Shown: positions 8,540 to 17,890 of the stretch, one piece after another
Layout: every line of letters starts with the position of its first letter
Numbering within the stretch: the stretch's first letter is position 1
Assembly: GCA_025352325.1 (NCBI GenBank)
Contig: JANXTR010000045.1
Coordinates: 124,001-188,000, forward strand
From: Microbacteriaceae bacterium
Lineage (GTDB): Bacteria > Actinomycetota > Actinomycetes > Actinomycetales > Microbacteriaceae
DNA: 64,000 nt
Direction: 5' to 3'
Program-made: the position numbers and the translations under genes
Notes under the pieces: model-generated
What the model was told of the DNA's origin: nothing
Seen by the model: only the letters and a program-made list of their open reading frames with translations
Databases searched by the model: none

Positions 8540-9430
8540 ATGACCCGCATCGGCGACGACGCCACCGACGTCCACGTCGCCCTCGCGGGGCACGATGACG
8601 ACCTCGTCCTCAGCTGGGCGGCCCGCACCGATATCGGGCACCGGCGTGCTGCCAACGAGGACAGCGTGATCGTCGGGCTCCCGATCTTCGCGGTCGCCGA
8701 CGGCATGGGCGGGCACGCCGCCGGGGACCGGGCCAGCGCCGCGATCGCGAACCGGCTCTCCCGCGAGAGCGGGCCGTTCGCCGAGCTGCCGTCGCTCGAG
8801 CAGGCCTTCATCGACGCGGGCGCCGAGATCGACGCGCTCGCGGAGGGCATCCCGCTCGGTGTCGGCACCACCGTGACCGGCGCGGCGCTGGTCTTCGATC
8901 AGCCGGATCCCTCCTTCCTGGTCTTCAACATCGGCGACAGCCGGGTCTATCGCTTCGAGCGCAACGAACTGTCGCAGGTGACCGTCGACCACTCCGTCGT
9001 GCAGGAGCTGGTGGATGCCGGACTGATCGCCGCTGAAGATGCCGAGAACCACCCCGAGAGCAACGTGATCACGCGCGCCCTGGGGTTCCATGACGAGCCC
9101 CTGCCGGACATCTGGCGGGTGCCTGCTCGCACCGGACTGCGCTTGCTGATCTGCTCGGACGGTCTCACCAAGGAGCTTGGCCACGAGCGCCTGCGCCTGC
9201 ACCTCGCCGCCGGGATGCCCGCCGACGAGACCGCCAGTGCGCTCGTGGATGCCGCGCTCGCCGCCGGCGGACGCGACAATGTGACCCTCGTGATCGTCGA
9301 CGTGATCTCGGCTCCATTGAGCACAGCGTACGAAGACAACGGCATGCAGCCGACCCTCGAGCACCAACCCACGCCCCCCGATCTGGGAGGCTCGCCGGAC
9401 GGCCCCCCTTCGGGGGTGAATCCCGAATAG
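8540..9430 (+). CDS. PP2C-family serine/threonine phosphatase
   Basis: A 296-residue PPM/PP2C phosphatase. The metal-binding motifs are intact: RRAANEDSV, AVADGMGGHAAGD, VFNIGDSRVYR, SDGLT and GGRDNVTLVIVD. This is the minimal soluble catalytic domain; no membrane helix follows. It should dephosphorylate Ser/Thr residues placed by the kinase encoded 53 bases downstream, giving a reversible switch read by the FHA proteins on either side of the block. Confidence 0.92.
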   Translation: MTRIGDDATDVHVALAGHDDDLVLSWAARTDIGHRRAANEDSVIVGLPIFAVADGMGGHAAGDRASAAIANRLSRESGPFAELPSLEQAFIDAGAEIDALAEGIPLGVGTTVTGAALVFDQPDPSFLVFNIGDSRVYRFERNELSQVTVDHSVVQELVDAGLIAAEDAENHPESNVITRALGFHDEPLPDIWRVPARTGLRLLICSDGLTKELGHERLRLHLAAGMPADETASALVDAALAAGGRDNVTLVIVDVISAPLSTAYEDNGMQPTLEHQPTPPDLGGSPDGPPSGVNPE

Positions 9431-9483
9431 CGGTGGGGGCCCCTGCCTAGAATGAAGGGTCCTACCGAGCTGAGGAGGTAGTC

Positions 9484-10920
9484 GTGGCCAGACGTCTGCC
9501 GTCGCAGCCCCCGGTGCTGCCGGGCTTCTCCTATGTGCACGTGCTGGGATCCGGCGGATTCGCTGACGTCTTCCTCTACGAACAGAACATGCCGCGTCGG
9601 CAGGTCGCCGTCAAGGTGATGCTGAACGAGGTCGTCAACGACCAGGTGCGGCAGATGTTCCAGGCCGAGGCCAATCTGATGGCGCAGCTCAGCGCACATC
9701 CGGCGATCCTCACCGTTTACCAGGCCAGCGTGTCGGCTGATGGGCGCCCCTTCCTCGTCATGGAGCTGTGCTCGGCCACCCTCAGCGAGCGCTACCGGCG
9801 CGAGAGCATCCCGGTCCCGGAGGTGCTGCGCATCGCCGTCAAGATCGGCAGCGCGATCGAGACCGCGCATCGTGCCGGCGTGCTGCACCGCGACATCAAG
9901 CCCTCTAACATCCTGCTGACGGCATACGGCCATCCGGTGCTCTCCGACTTCGGCATCGCCTCGACGCTGACGGCCTCGCGCGAGGACGAGGCAGTCGGCC
10001 TCTCGATCCCCTGGTCGGCTCCGGAGGTGCTGCTCGATGAGACGCCGGGAAGCATCGCATCCGAGGTCTGGGCATTCGCCGCGACGGTCTACTCGCTGCT
10101 CGCCGGCCGCTCGCCCTTCGAGCTGCCGGGCGGCTCCAACAGCTCCAGCGACCTGATGGGTCGCATCGCACGCGCCAGGCCGCAGCCGATCGGACGCGCC
10201 GACGTGCCCGCTAGCCTCGAGAATCTGCTGCGCCGGGCCATGTCGCGCCGCCCCGAGCTGCGCCCGGGAAGCGTGCTCGAGCTGGTGCGCGAACTGCAGC
10301 TCATCGAGACCGAGCTCGGGGTTCCGCAGACCGCGATCGAGGTCGCCATGGACGATTGGGCGCTGGGCACGGTCGCCGACATGGAGGAGCGCACGCGGCT
10401 CCGTCCGGTCGCGGGAGCCCCTGCCGCGTCGGCGGGACGTCGTCGACGCCGCTCCGCCGAGCGCGCCTCCAGCAGCAACCCGGCCGGTGCCGCACGGGAC
10501 CGGGACGCAAGCGGAGGCGTTCCGCGTTCGCACAGTCGCGCCAACGCGCCGGTGCGCACCTCCCGGGCGCTGACCTGGTTCATCGTGATCGCGTCCATCG
10601 TCGCGATCGCGATCGGCGTGACGGTCCTGGCCATCCTGGTTCGGAGCGCCGGCGCCGGCAGCGGCATCCCGACGGTGACCGATATTTCGGCCACCCGATC
10701 CGGAAGCGCCGTGCACTTCGTCTGGAAGGATCCGGGGCTGGCCGACAGCGACCGGTACCAGATCCAGGTGGTCGGCGGCACCTCAAGCATCCAACTGAGC
10801 CCCAAGTTCGTCGTCGACGCCACGGTCGGCGAGACGGTGTGCATCACCGTCGCCGTGAACCGCGACGGCAAGACCGGCAACCCCAGCGCTGAGAAGTGCG
10901 TTGATGTGACAGATGGGTGA
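9484..10920 (+). CDS. Membrane-anchored serine/threonine protein kinase
   Basis: A 478-residue PknB-like (Hanks-type) kinase with a GTG start and a GAGGAGG ribosome site. The glycine loop GSGGFADVF, lysine in VAVKVM, catalytic loop HRDIKPSNIL (Asp137) and DFGIAS are intact. A basic, Ser/Arg-rich linker leads to one transmembrane helix (about 362-384), then an extracellular part of about 90 residues resembling a fibronectin type III module, not PASTA repeats. The similar modules in the next gene suggest an extracellular contact between the two products; that is inference. Confidence 0.92.
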   Translation: MARRLPSQPPVLPGFSYVHVLGSGGFADVFLYEQNMPRRQVAVKVMLNEVVNDQVRQMFQAEANLMAQLSAHPAILTVYQASVSADGRPFLVMELCSATLSERYRRESIPVPEVLRIAVKIGSAIETAHRAGVLHRDIKPSNILLTAYGHPVLSDFGIASTLTASREDEAVGLSIPWSAPEVLLDETPGSIASEVWAFAATVYSLLAGRSPFELPGGSNSSSDLMGRIARARPQPIGRADVPASLENLLRRAMSRRPELRPGSVLELVRELQLIETELGVPQTAIEVAMDDWALGTVADMEERTRLRPVAGAPAASAGRRRRRSAERASSSNPAGAARDRDASGGVPRSHSRANAPVRTSRALTWFIVIASIVAIAIGVTVLAILVRSAGAGSGIPTVTDISATRSGSAVHFVWKDPGLADSDRYQIQVVGGTSSIQLSPKFVVDATVGETVCITVAVNRDGKTGNPSAEKCVDVTDG

Positions 10921-10926
10921 GCTCGC

Positions 10927-13900
10927 GTGATCGGGAAGTGGCTTGCCGCCCACCGCTCGCTGGTCGCGACGGCGACGAGCGGTACGGTGATCGCGGCCGT
11001 CGTCGCGACCCTCGCCGTGGTGTCCACCGGGTTCACGGCGCAGAAGCTCGACCTGGGGGACGGCAGCGTCTGGGTCGGCAACGACTCCTCGCAGGTTATC
11101 GGCCGCGCGAATCCCGCTGTCCTGGAGCTCAACACCGTGGTGCGCAGCACCGGCACCGCGCTCTCGGTGGTGCAGTCCGGCACCGAGGTGCTGCTCGTCG
11201 ACCACACAGATGCCACCGTCTCGATCGTCAACCCCGCCACCTCGACGGCGGGCGAGACCATCGCGCTGCCCCCGAACCGGCCGGAGGTCTTCCTCGCGGG
11301 ATCGCGCGTGGCGGTCTACGAGGCCGGCACCGGCGAGCTGTGGCTGGTGCAGCAGGCTGATCTGCAGAAGTTCGACGCCACGACCCCGGCAACGCTCAGC
11401 CTCGGGATCGGGACCGTGATCGACGTGGGCCCGGAGGGCACCCTCGTCGCCTACTCGCCCGACCTCGGCCAGGTGTACCGACTCGACGCCACCGTCTCCG
11501 ATCAGGTCGACCAGAGCTGGTCGGTGAAGCTCGGCGCAGCATCGGATGCTGTGCAGATCACCTCGGTCGGCGGTCAGTGGGCGGTGCTCGACACGACCAC
11601 CCGCAAGCTCGCCGTCCAGGGGCACGTCACCGACGTCTCGCGCTATCTGCCCTCGGGTTCCACCGCGAAGCTGCAGCTGGCGGGTGAGGCCGCGTCCCGG
11701 GTGTTGATGGCCACCGGGACAGCCCTGTACTCCCTTCCGTTCGACGGGAGCTCGCCCAGCAGCCTGCTCGACGGGCGCTCCGGATCCGCCGCCGCGCCCG
11801 CCGTGCTCGACGGCTGCCAGTACGCGGCCTGGTCCTCGGGAACGGCCTGGCGGCACTGCCCGGGGGAGTCGACATCCGGCACCCGGATGAGCCTCGACTC
11901 GGTGCCAGGGGGCGCCCAGCTGGCCTTCGCGGCCAACGCGAAGCAGCTCGTGCTCAACGATGGACGCGCGGGGGGCACCTGGGTGGTCCAGTCCACCGGC
12001 GAGCTGATCGACAACTGGGCAGGACTCATCCCGAAGGACGACAAACAGCAAGCCCAGCAGAACGCGCAGGACGTGCCGCCCACCGTCGACCCGGAGCAGA
12101 AGCCGCCGGTCGCCGTCAACGACGAGTTCGGCGCGCGGCCCGGCAAGGCCACCGTGCTGCCGGTGCTCCTCAACGACTACGACCCGAACGCCGACGTGCT
12201 GGTGATCACCTCGGTCGACCCCATCGACGAGGCCACGGGCCATCTCGACCTGGTCACCCGCAACCAGCAGCTGCAGCTGACCCTGGCGCCCACGGCATCC
12301 GGGGTCATCGTGTTCGGCTACACGATCAGCGACGGGCGCGGTGGCACCGCCAGTGCGACTGTGCGCGTCACTGTTCGCACACCCGAGGAGAACTCGCCAC
12401 CCGTCCAGGTGCGCGTCACCAAGACGACCGTCGCGCAGGGCGGCCGCGTATCCACGCAGGTCATCAGCGACTGGGTCGACCCCGACGGCGATCCCTTCTT
12501 CCTCACCTCCGCAGTCACCGCGGGCACCGATCGCATCAGCTATCAGCCGGACGGCGTCGTCGTCTTCACGGATTCCGGAAGTGGCGGCCTGCAGAAGTCG
12601 GTGACCCTCACCATGAGCGATGGTCGCGCCGAGGGCAGCGGCAGTCTCTCGATCACCGTGAAGCCCGTCGGGCAGGTGCCCATCGTGATCGAACCCTGGA
12701 TCGCGCTCGCCACCGCCGGCGAGGAGATCACGGTGAAGCCGATGCTCCACGTGCGCGGCGGCAACGCGACTCTGCGGCTCAACGCGGTGCCCGCCAAGGC
12801 GGGCGTGACGATCGTCGCGAGCTTCGACGCCGGCACCTTCACCTTCGCCAGCGACGTGATCGGCCCGCACTACGTCGAGTTCACGGTTACAGACGGCACC
12901 GAGAACTCCACCGGTCTGGTGCGCATCGACGTCGCGGCGCCCCCGAGTGCGAACACCCGCCCGATCACCGTCCCGCAGACGATCTTCGTGACCTCCCTCG
13001 GGAGCGAGACGGTGGATCCGACGACAACCGACATCGATCCGGCCGGCGGCGTGCTGGTGGTGACGGGTCTCCTCAACGTGCCGGTCGGCTCCGGAGTCGA
13101 GGCAGAGATTCTGGACCAGCGCCAGGTGCGCGTGACCCTCGGCAAGCCCCTGGCGAGCGCGACCGTGGTCTTCAACTACCGGATCAGCAACGGGCTGGCG
13201 GATGCCGTCGGCACGATCACCGTGGTCGAGATCCCGCGCCCCGCCCTGCTGCAGCCGCCGGTCGCCGTCGACGACTCGGTGACCGTCCGCGTGGGCGACG
13301 CCATCGACATCCCGGTGCTCGACAACGACTCGCAGCCCGACGGCCAGCCCATCACACTGGTCCCGAAGCTGGCCAAGCAGCTTCCGGATGGCGCGGGCCT
13401 GCTGTTCGTCTCCGGCGACCGGTTGCGCTACCTCGCGCCGCAGACCGCGGGCAACTACACCGCCGTCTACTCGATCCAGGGCCCAGACGGTCAGTCCGCG
13501 CAGGCGAACGTGACCATCTCGGTGCGCGAGGTGGACCTCGCCACGAACAACCCGCCGGTCGCGGCGCAGGTCACCGCGCGTGTGCTGGCGGGAGAGACTG
13601 TCAGCATCCAGATCCCGCTCACCGGTATCGACCCGGACGGCGACTCCGTGCAGCTCATCGGCGTGGCCAGCAACCCTGAGAAGGGGTCGATCCTGGCCGT
13701 GGCGAACGGCGCGATCTCCTACAAGGCGGGTGACTACTCCTCGGGCACGGACAGCTTCACGTACACGATCGTCGACGGCCTGGGTGCGCGGGCGACCGGC
13801 ACCGTGCGCGTCGGGATCAGTGCGCGCCTCGAAGGCGCGCGCAACCCGGTCGCGAACGCGGACTCGGTCGATGTGCGTCCCGGGCGGACCGTCTCGGTGC

Positions 13901-16866
13901 AGGTGCTCGCCAACGACTCGGATCCGGACGGCAGCCCGCTGAACGTCACGACCGTGGTCGCGAACACGCTCAACACCACCGCCAAGATCATCGACAAAAC
14001 GAGCATCGACATCACGCCGCCTAAGACGCCCGGTCTGTATTCGGTGATCTACACGATCCAGAACGAGTACGGAGGCACGAGTTCCGCCTTCGTGAGCGTC
14101 AAGGTCTCGGACACGGCGCCCCTGTCGTACCCGGTCGTCACCGACACCACGCTCTCGGTGAGCGATGTGCTTGGCCGCAGCTCGGTCGACGTGTCGGAGC
14201 TCAGCAAGGTCTTCTTCGCCGACGGCGATGTGCAGAACCTCGGCGTTGCCCTGTTGCAGGGCTACAGCGGCAGCGCGCAGGTGCTCTCGAACAAGAAGAT
14301 CCGCGTGCAGATCCTCAACAAGAGCCAGATCATCCCGTTCTCGGTGTCGCACCCCGATGACGACTCGATCCGCTCCTACGGCTTCATCCGGGTTCCCGGC
14401 TACGACGACGCGCTGCCGCAGGTGAACCTCAAGGCACCGGCTCTCAAGGTCAAGAGCGAGCAGCCGCTCACGATCGACCTCGACAGCTACGTCGTCGCGC
14501 TGGGCGCCTCGCGCGTGCACCTCACGGACTCCGCCTCGGTCAAGGCCACCCACGCCAACGGGTCCCCGCTGGTCTCCAACGACCACACGCTCGTCTACAC
14601 CTCGGCCGACCGCTACTTCGGACCGGCGTCCATCACCTTCGAGGTGACGGATGGCAGCTCGGCGACGGACCCGAACGGGCACACTGCGATCCTCACGCTC
14701 GCGATCGACGTGCAGCCGCGCGACAACCAGCCGCCCGAACTCATCGGCGCCGTCATCGATTTCGAGCAGGGCCAGTCCAAAGAGCTGGACCTGGTCAAGC
14801 TCACCAACTACCCGTACCAGGACGTCAGCGAGCTGAGCTACACCGTGCTCGCCCCCGATCCGACCGGGTTCACTTACACGCTCAACGGTCAGCGCCTCGA
14901 GGTCACTGCCAACCAGACCGCCGTGACGGGCAGCACGACCTCGATCTCGCTCGGCGTGCGGGACGCCGTGAAGGCCGGGCAGGCGGGCACCATCCAACTC
15001 CAGGTGGTGCCGTCGACACGTCCGCTCGCGAAGCCGCTGCCGGACACCGCGATCGCGAAGCGCGGCCAGACCACCAACGTGGATGTGCTCAGCAACGACC
15101 AGGCCAACAATCCGTTCCCCGAGACACCGTTGCGGGTCGTCGACATCCGCGGGATCGATAGCGCCTCGCTTCCCGCGGGTGTGTCGATCACCCCGAGCGC
15201 CGACAGGTCGCGCGTGAGCGTGCAGGTCGCGGCCGGCGCGGCGCCGAGTGACGTGAACTTCCAGTACGAGGTCGCCGACGCGACAGGCGACGCCGACCGC
15301 TACGTCTGGGGCAACGCGACCATCTCAATCCAGGACGTCCCGGACCCGGTGACCAACGTGCGCACCACCGAGTTCGGCGACCGTTACCTCAAGGTTGCCT
15401 GGTTGCCCGGCGTGTTCAACAACTCGCCGATCACGGAGTACGACATGACCATGACGAACGCCGCGACAGGCTCCGTCATCTCGGTGACCGTCTGCACGGC
15501 GACGGTCGCCTGTCAGGTTGGCACGCCCGGCAACGGGCCTGCCAACGCGGTCCGTCTCTCGGTCGTCGCGGTGAACGCGATCGGTGCCTCGACGCCGGCT
15601 TCGAACCCGGGCCCGATCTGGTCGGACATCATCCCGCCGCCGCCCACGAACGTCACATCCCGCCCGCTCGATCAGGGTCTGCGGATCGGCTGGAAGAAGC
15701 CGTCGGACTCCGGCGGAAGCCCGATTGAGCAGTACGTCGTCGTCGTCGGCGGGGTGGGGCAGGTGGTCGCCGTCGGCGTGAGCGACCCGGTCGGAACCCA
15801 GTACTTCGTCAATGTCAGTTCAGGCTCCGCGAACGGAACCGCGGTCGCGTACTCGGTGAGCGCCCGCAACAGCGCCCCGAACTCGCTCGCGACCTGGAAC
15901 GAGGCGGATGGCACGGGCACGCCCGCCGGAGCGCCCACCGTGGCTGGCAGCCCGTCTGCGACCGGCTCGACGACCGACGGCTCCACGGCGACCGTGAGCT
16001 GGCCGGGGGCGTTCGGCACCAACGGCGCGAACATCCTGAACTACTACGTGGCTCTCTACACCGGCTCGGCCCCGAAGTGCACGGTGACTGGCGTCGACAC
16101 CGGCAGCCCCTCGCTGTCGGTCCCGGCGGGTTCGAAGAAGGTCGATGCCTCCATCACGAGCTACGACTACACCGGGCTGTCGGCGAACCAGCCGTACAAG
16201 ATCACCGTCTTCGCCTACAACGGGCAGGGCTGCACGGCATCTCCCGAAGTGACGGTCACGCCGCGCGCCATGCCCGGAACGGTGACCTCGATCACCCCGA
16301 CCGGTCCGAGCAGCAGCGGTACCGGCACCTGGGACTACGCGATCAGCTCCCTTACGATCGCGCCCGGCTCGGCGTCGACGGACTACACCGGATACCGCTA
16401 CCGGTACGTCTCCGGCGCCGAGGGATCCACTCACGGCTACGTAAAGACCGGGGCCCTGTTGACCACCACCGACGGCTCCCAGTACGGGAACGCCGTCGCG
16501 GTCCAGGTCCAGGCCTGCAACGACTTCAACGACGGCTCTCCGGTGCTCTGCGGCGATTGGTCGGGCACCTTCCCGCTCGGCGTCCCGGTGAACAACAGCG
16601 TCCCGGGCGGGTTGGTCGCGACGTCCACGAGCCCGCTGGGTCTCAGCGGCACCTGGACCTGGGGCTCCTCGCCGAACGGCGCGTACACCTCGATGCAGTA
16701 CTCCTGCGATGGTGGGAACACCTGGGCCGACCTGCCCTTCGGTGCGGGTGGCAGCTGCGACGCGGCCTGGCTGGTCACGCCGCCGGACCTGCAAATCCGC
16801 ATCCAGGCTGACGGGGATCCGAACGGCTTTGTGGGAAGTTACTCATGGACGCAGTACCTGCAGTGA
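10927..16866 (+). CDS. Giant anchored surface protein: propeller-like, Ig-like and fn3 repeats
   Basis: A 1979-residue protein with a GTG start six bases after the kinase stop. An N-terminal hydrophobic segment (about 15-38) acts as signal anchor. Residues about 40-370 have short repeating strands (VLLVDHTDATVSIVNPAT) like a YncE-type beta-propeller. Then come tandem Ig/cadherin-like domains marked by a V-N/D-D-x-V...VLxNDxxPDG pattern, near residues 398, 779, 977 and 1370. Fibronectin type III modules follow near 1469 and 1568, and more beta-rich modules run to the end. No LPXTG or other sorting signal is seen, so the N-terminal helix is the likely anchor. It is probably the main structural partner of this locus. 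Confidence 0.85.
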   Translation: MIGKWLAAHRSLVATATSGTVIAAVVATLAVVSTGFTAQKLDLGDGSVWVGNDSSQVIGRANPAVLELNTVVRSTGTALSVVQSGTEVLLVDHTDATVSIVNPATSTAGETIALPPNRPEVFLAGSRVAVYEAGTGELWLVQQADLQKFDATTPATLSLGIGTVIDVGPEGTLVAYSPDLGQVYRLDATVSDQVDQSWSVKLGAASDAVQITSVGGQWAVLDTTTRKLAVQGHVTDVSRYLPSGSTAKLQLAGEAASRVLMATGTALYSLPFDGSSPSSLLDGRSGSAAAPAVLDGCQYAAWSSGTAWRHCPGESTSGTRMSLDSVPGGAQLAFAANAKQLVLNDGRAGGTWVVQSTGELIDNWAGLIPKDDKQQAQQNAQDVPPTVDPEQKPPVAVNDEFGARPGKATVLPVLLNDYDPNADVLVITSVDPIDEATGHLDLVTRNQQLQLTLAPTASGVIVFGYTISDGRGGTASATVRVTVRTPEENSPPVQVRVTKTTVAQGGRVSTQVISDWVDPDGDPFFLTSAVTAGTDRISYQPDGVVVFTDSGSGGLQKSVTLTMSDGRAEGSGSLSITVKPVGQVPIVIEPWIALATAGEEITVKPMLHVRGGNATLRLNAVPAKAGVTIVASFDAGTFTFASDVIGPHYVEFTVTDGTENSTGLVRIDVAAPPSANTRPITVPQTIFVTSLGSETVDPTTTDIDPAGGVLVVTGLLNVPVGSGVEAEILDQRQVRVTLGKPLASATVVFNYRISNGLADAVGTITVVEIPRPALLQPPVAVDDSVTVRVGDAIDIPVLDNDSQPDGQPITLVPKLAKQLPDGAGLLFVSGDRLRYLAPQTAGNYTAVYSIQGPDGQSAQANVTISVREVDLATNNPPVAAQVTARVLAGETVSIQIPLTGIDPDGDSVQLIGVASNPEKGSILAVANGAISYKAGDYSSGTDSFTYTIVDGLGARATGTVRVGISARLEGARNPVANADSVDVRPGRTVSVQVLANDSDPDGSPLNVTTVVANTLNTTAKIIDKTSIDITPPKTPGLYSVIYTIQNEYGGTSSAFVSVKVSDTAPLSYPVVTDTTLSVSDVLGRSSVDVSELSKVFFADGDVQNLGVALLQGYSGSAQVLSNKKIRVQILNKSQIIPFSVSHPDDDSIRSYGFIRVPGYDDALPQVNLKAPALKVKSEQPLTIDLDSYVVALGASRVHLTDSASVKATHANGSPLVSNDHTLVYTSADRYFGPASITFEVTDGSSATDPNGHTAILTLAIDVQPRDNQPPELIGAVIDFEQGQSKELDLVKLTNYPYQDVSELSYTVLAPDPTGFTYTLNGQRLEVTANQTAVTGSTTSISLGVRDAVKAGQAGTIQLQVVPSTRPLAKPLPDTAIAKRGQTTNVDVLSNDQANNPFPETPLRVVDIRGIDSASLPAGVSITPSADRSRVSVQVAAGAAPSDVNFQYEVADATGDADRYVWGNATISIQDVPDPVTNVRTTEFGDRYLKVAWLPGVFNNSPITEYDMTMTNAATGSVISVTVCTATVACQVGTPGNGPANAVRLSVVAVNAIGASTPASNPGPIWSDIIPPPPTNVTSRPLDQGLRIGWKKPSDSGGSPIEQYVVVVGGVGQVVAVGVSDPVGTQYFVNVSSGSANGTAVAYSVSARNSAPNSLATWNEADGTGTPAGAPTVAGSPSATGSTTDGSTATVSWPGAFGTNGANILNYYVALYTGSAPKCTVTGVDTGSPSLSVPAGSKKVDASITSYDYTGLSANQPYKITVFAYNGQGCTASPEVTVTPRAMPGTVTSITPTGPSSSGTGTWDYAISSLTIAPGSASTDYTGYRYRYVSGAEGSTHGYVKTGALLTTTDGSQYGNAVAVQVQACNDFNDGSPVLCGDWSGTFPLGVPVNNSVPGGLVATSTSPLGLSGTWTWGSSPNGAYTSMQYSCDGGNTWADLPFGAGGSCDAAWLVTPPDLQIRIQADGDPNGFVGSYSWTQYLQ

Positions 16867-16918
16867 CCCGACCGCGTCCCACCTCCCCGCAGGCCCGAAT
16901 CGAGAGGAACACCCCGCG

Positions 16919-17890
16919 ATGAGCATGACCCCGGAACAGGCATCCGCCTTCCAGGAGACCTTCGGACGACTGGTGGCGAACGTCGAGCAGGTGCTGCTCG
17001 GCAAGACTTTCGTCGTCCGACTCGGCTTCGTCGCGCTCTTCAGCGAGGGGCATCTGCTGCTCGAGGACTTCCCCGGAACCGGCAAGACCTCGATGGCGCG
17101 CGCCATCAGTCAGAGCGTGTCTGGCACGAGCAACCGCATCCAGTTCACCCCCGACCTGCTCCCCGGTGACATCACGGGTGTCAGCGTCTACGACCAGCGC
17201 ACCGGCGAGTTCGACTTCCACAGCGGCCCGGTGTTCGCCAACATCGTGCTCGCCGACGAGATCAACCGCGCGAGCCCCAAGACCCAGGCCGCGCTGCTCG
17301 AAGTCATGGAGGAGGGGCAGGTTACGGTCGACGGCGAGACGCATCCGGTCGACGCGCCCTTCATGGTCATCGCCACCCAGAACCCGATCGAGCAGGCGGG
17401 CACCTACCGACTTCCCGAGGCGCAGCTCGACCGCTTCCTGCTCAAGGCCTCGATCGGCTACCCTGACCACGCCTCCACCCTGCGGATCCTCGAGGGCGCG
17501 GGAACCAAGGCGCACGACACGACGGTCCCGCCGATTGTGACCGCGGATGCCGTGCTTGAGATGGCGCAGCAGGTCCGCACCGTGCACGTCGATCCGAGCA
17601 TCAACGACTACGTGTCGCGGCTCGTGGAGTCCACCCGCGGCGCGACAGAGGTGCGACTCGGCGTGAGTGTGCGCGGCGCGCTGGCCCTGGTGCGCGCCTC
17701 GAAGACGCTCGCCGCGGCATCCGGCCGTCACTACGTCGTCCCGGACGACGTGAAGTCGCTCGCCGAGCCAGTGCTCTCGCACCGTCTCGTGCTCGACCCC
17801 GAGGCCGAGTTCGACGGGGTCACCCCGTCGAGCGTGATCGCACAGCTGCTGCTCGAGACCGCGCCGCCGAGTGATCGGCAAGCCGTGTGA
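16919..17890 (+). CDS. MoxR-family AAA+ ATPase
   Basis: A 323-residue MoxR ATPase. Walker A (DFPGTGKTS, about residues 51-59), Walker B (VLADEINRASPKTQAALLEVMEEG) and sensor 1 (ATQNPIEQAGTY) are intact, and the C-terminal lid follows. MoxR proteins act as chaperones, often on targets with von Willebrand A or DUF58 domains, and the DUF58 gene overlaps this stop as GTGA. The ATG at 16919 was chosen because GAGAGG lies upstream and the family N-terminus starts there; earlier in-frame ATG codons lie inside the giant surface-protein gene. Confidence 0.92.
   Translation: MSMTPEQASAFQETFGRLVANVEQVLLGKTFVVRLGFVALFSEGHLLLEDFPGTGKTSMARAISQSVSGTSNRIQFTPDLLPGDITGVSVYDQRTGEFDFHSGPVFANIVLADEINRASPKTQAALLEVMEEGQVTVDGETHPVDAPFMVIATQNPIEQAGTYRLPEAQLDRFLLKASIGYPDHASTLRILEGAGTKAHDTTVPPIVTADAVLEMAQQVRTVHVDPSINDYVSRLVESTRGATEVRLGVSVRGALALVRASKTLAAASGRHYVVPDDVKSLAEPVLSHRLVLDPEAEFDGVTPSSVIAQLLLETAPPSDRQAV

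Noticed and set aside
7688-9367. A 559-codon minus-strand frame
   Set aside because: Antisense to the FHA and PP2C genes, which have complete motifs on the other strand.
10783-14997. A 1404-codon open frame on the minus strand
   Set aside because: It lies fully antisense to the clear Ig-like/fn3 gene and encodes Arg/Asp/His/Gly-rich sequence with no motif, as is usual for antisense frames in high-GC DNA.
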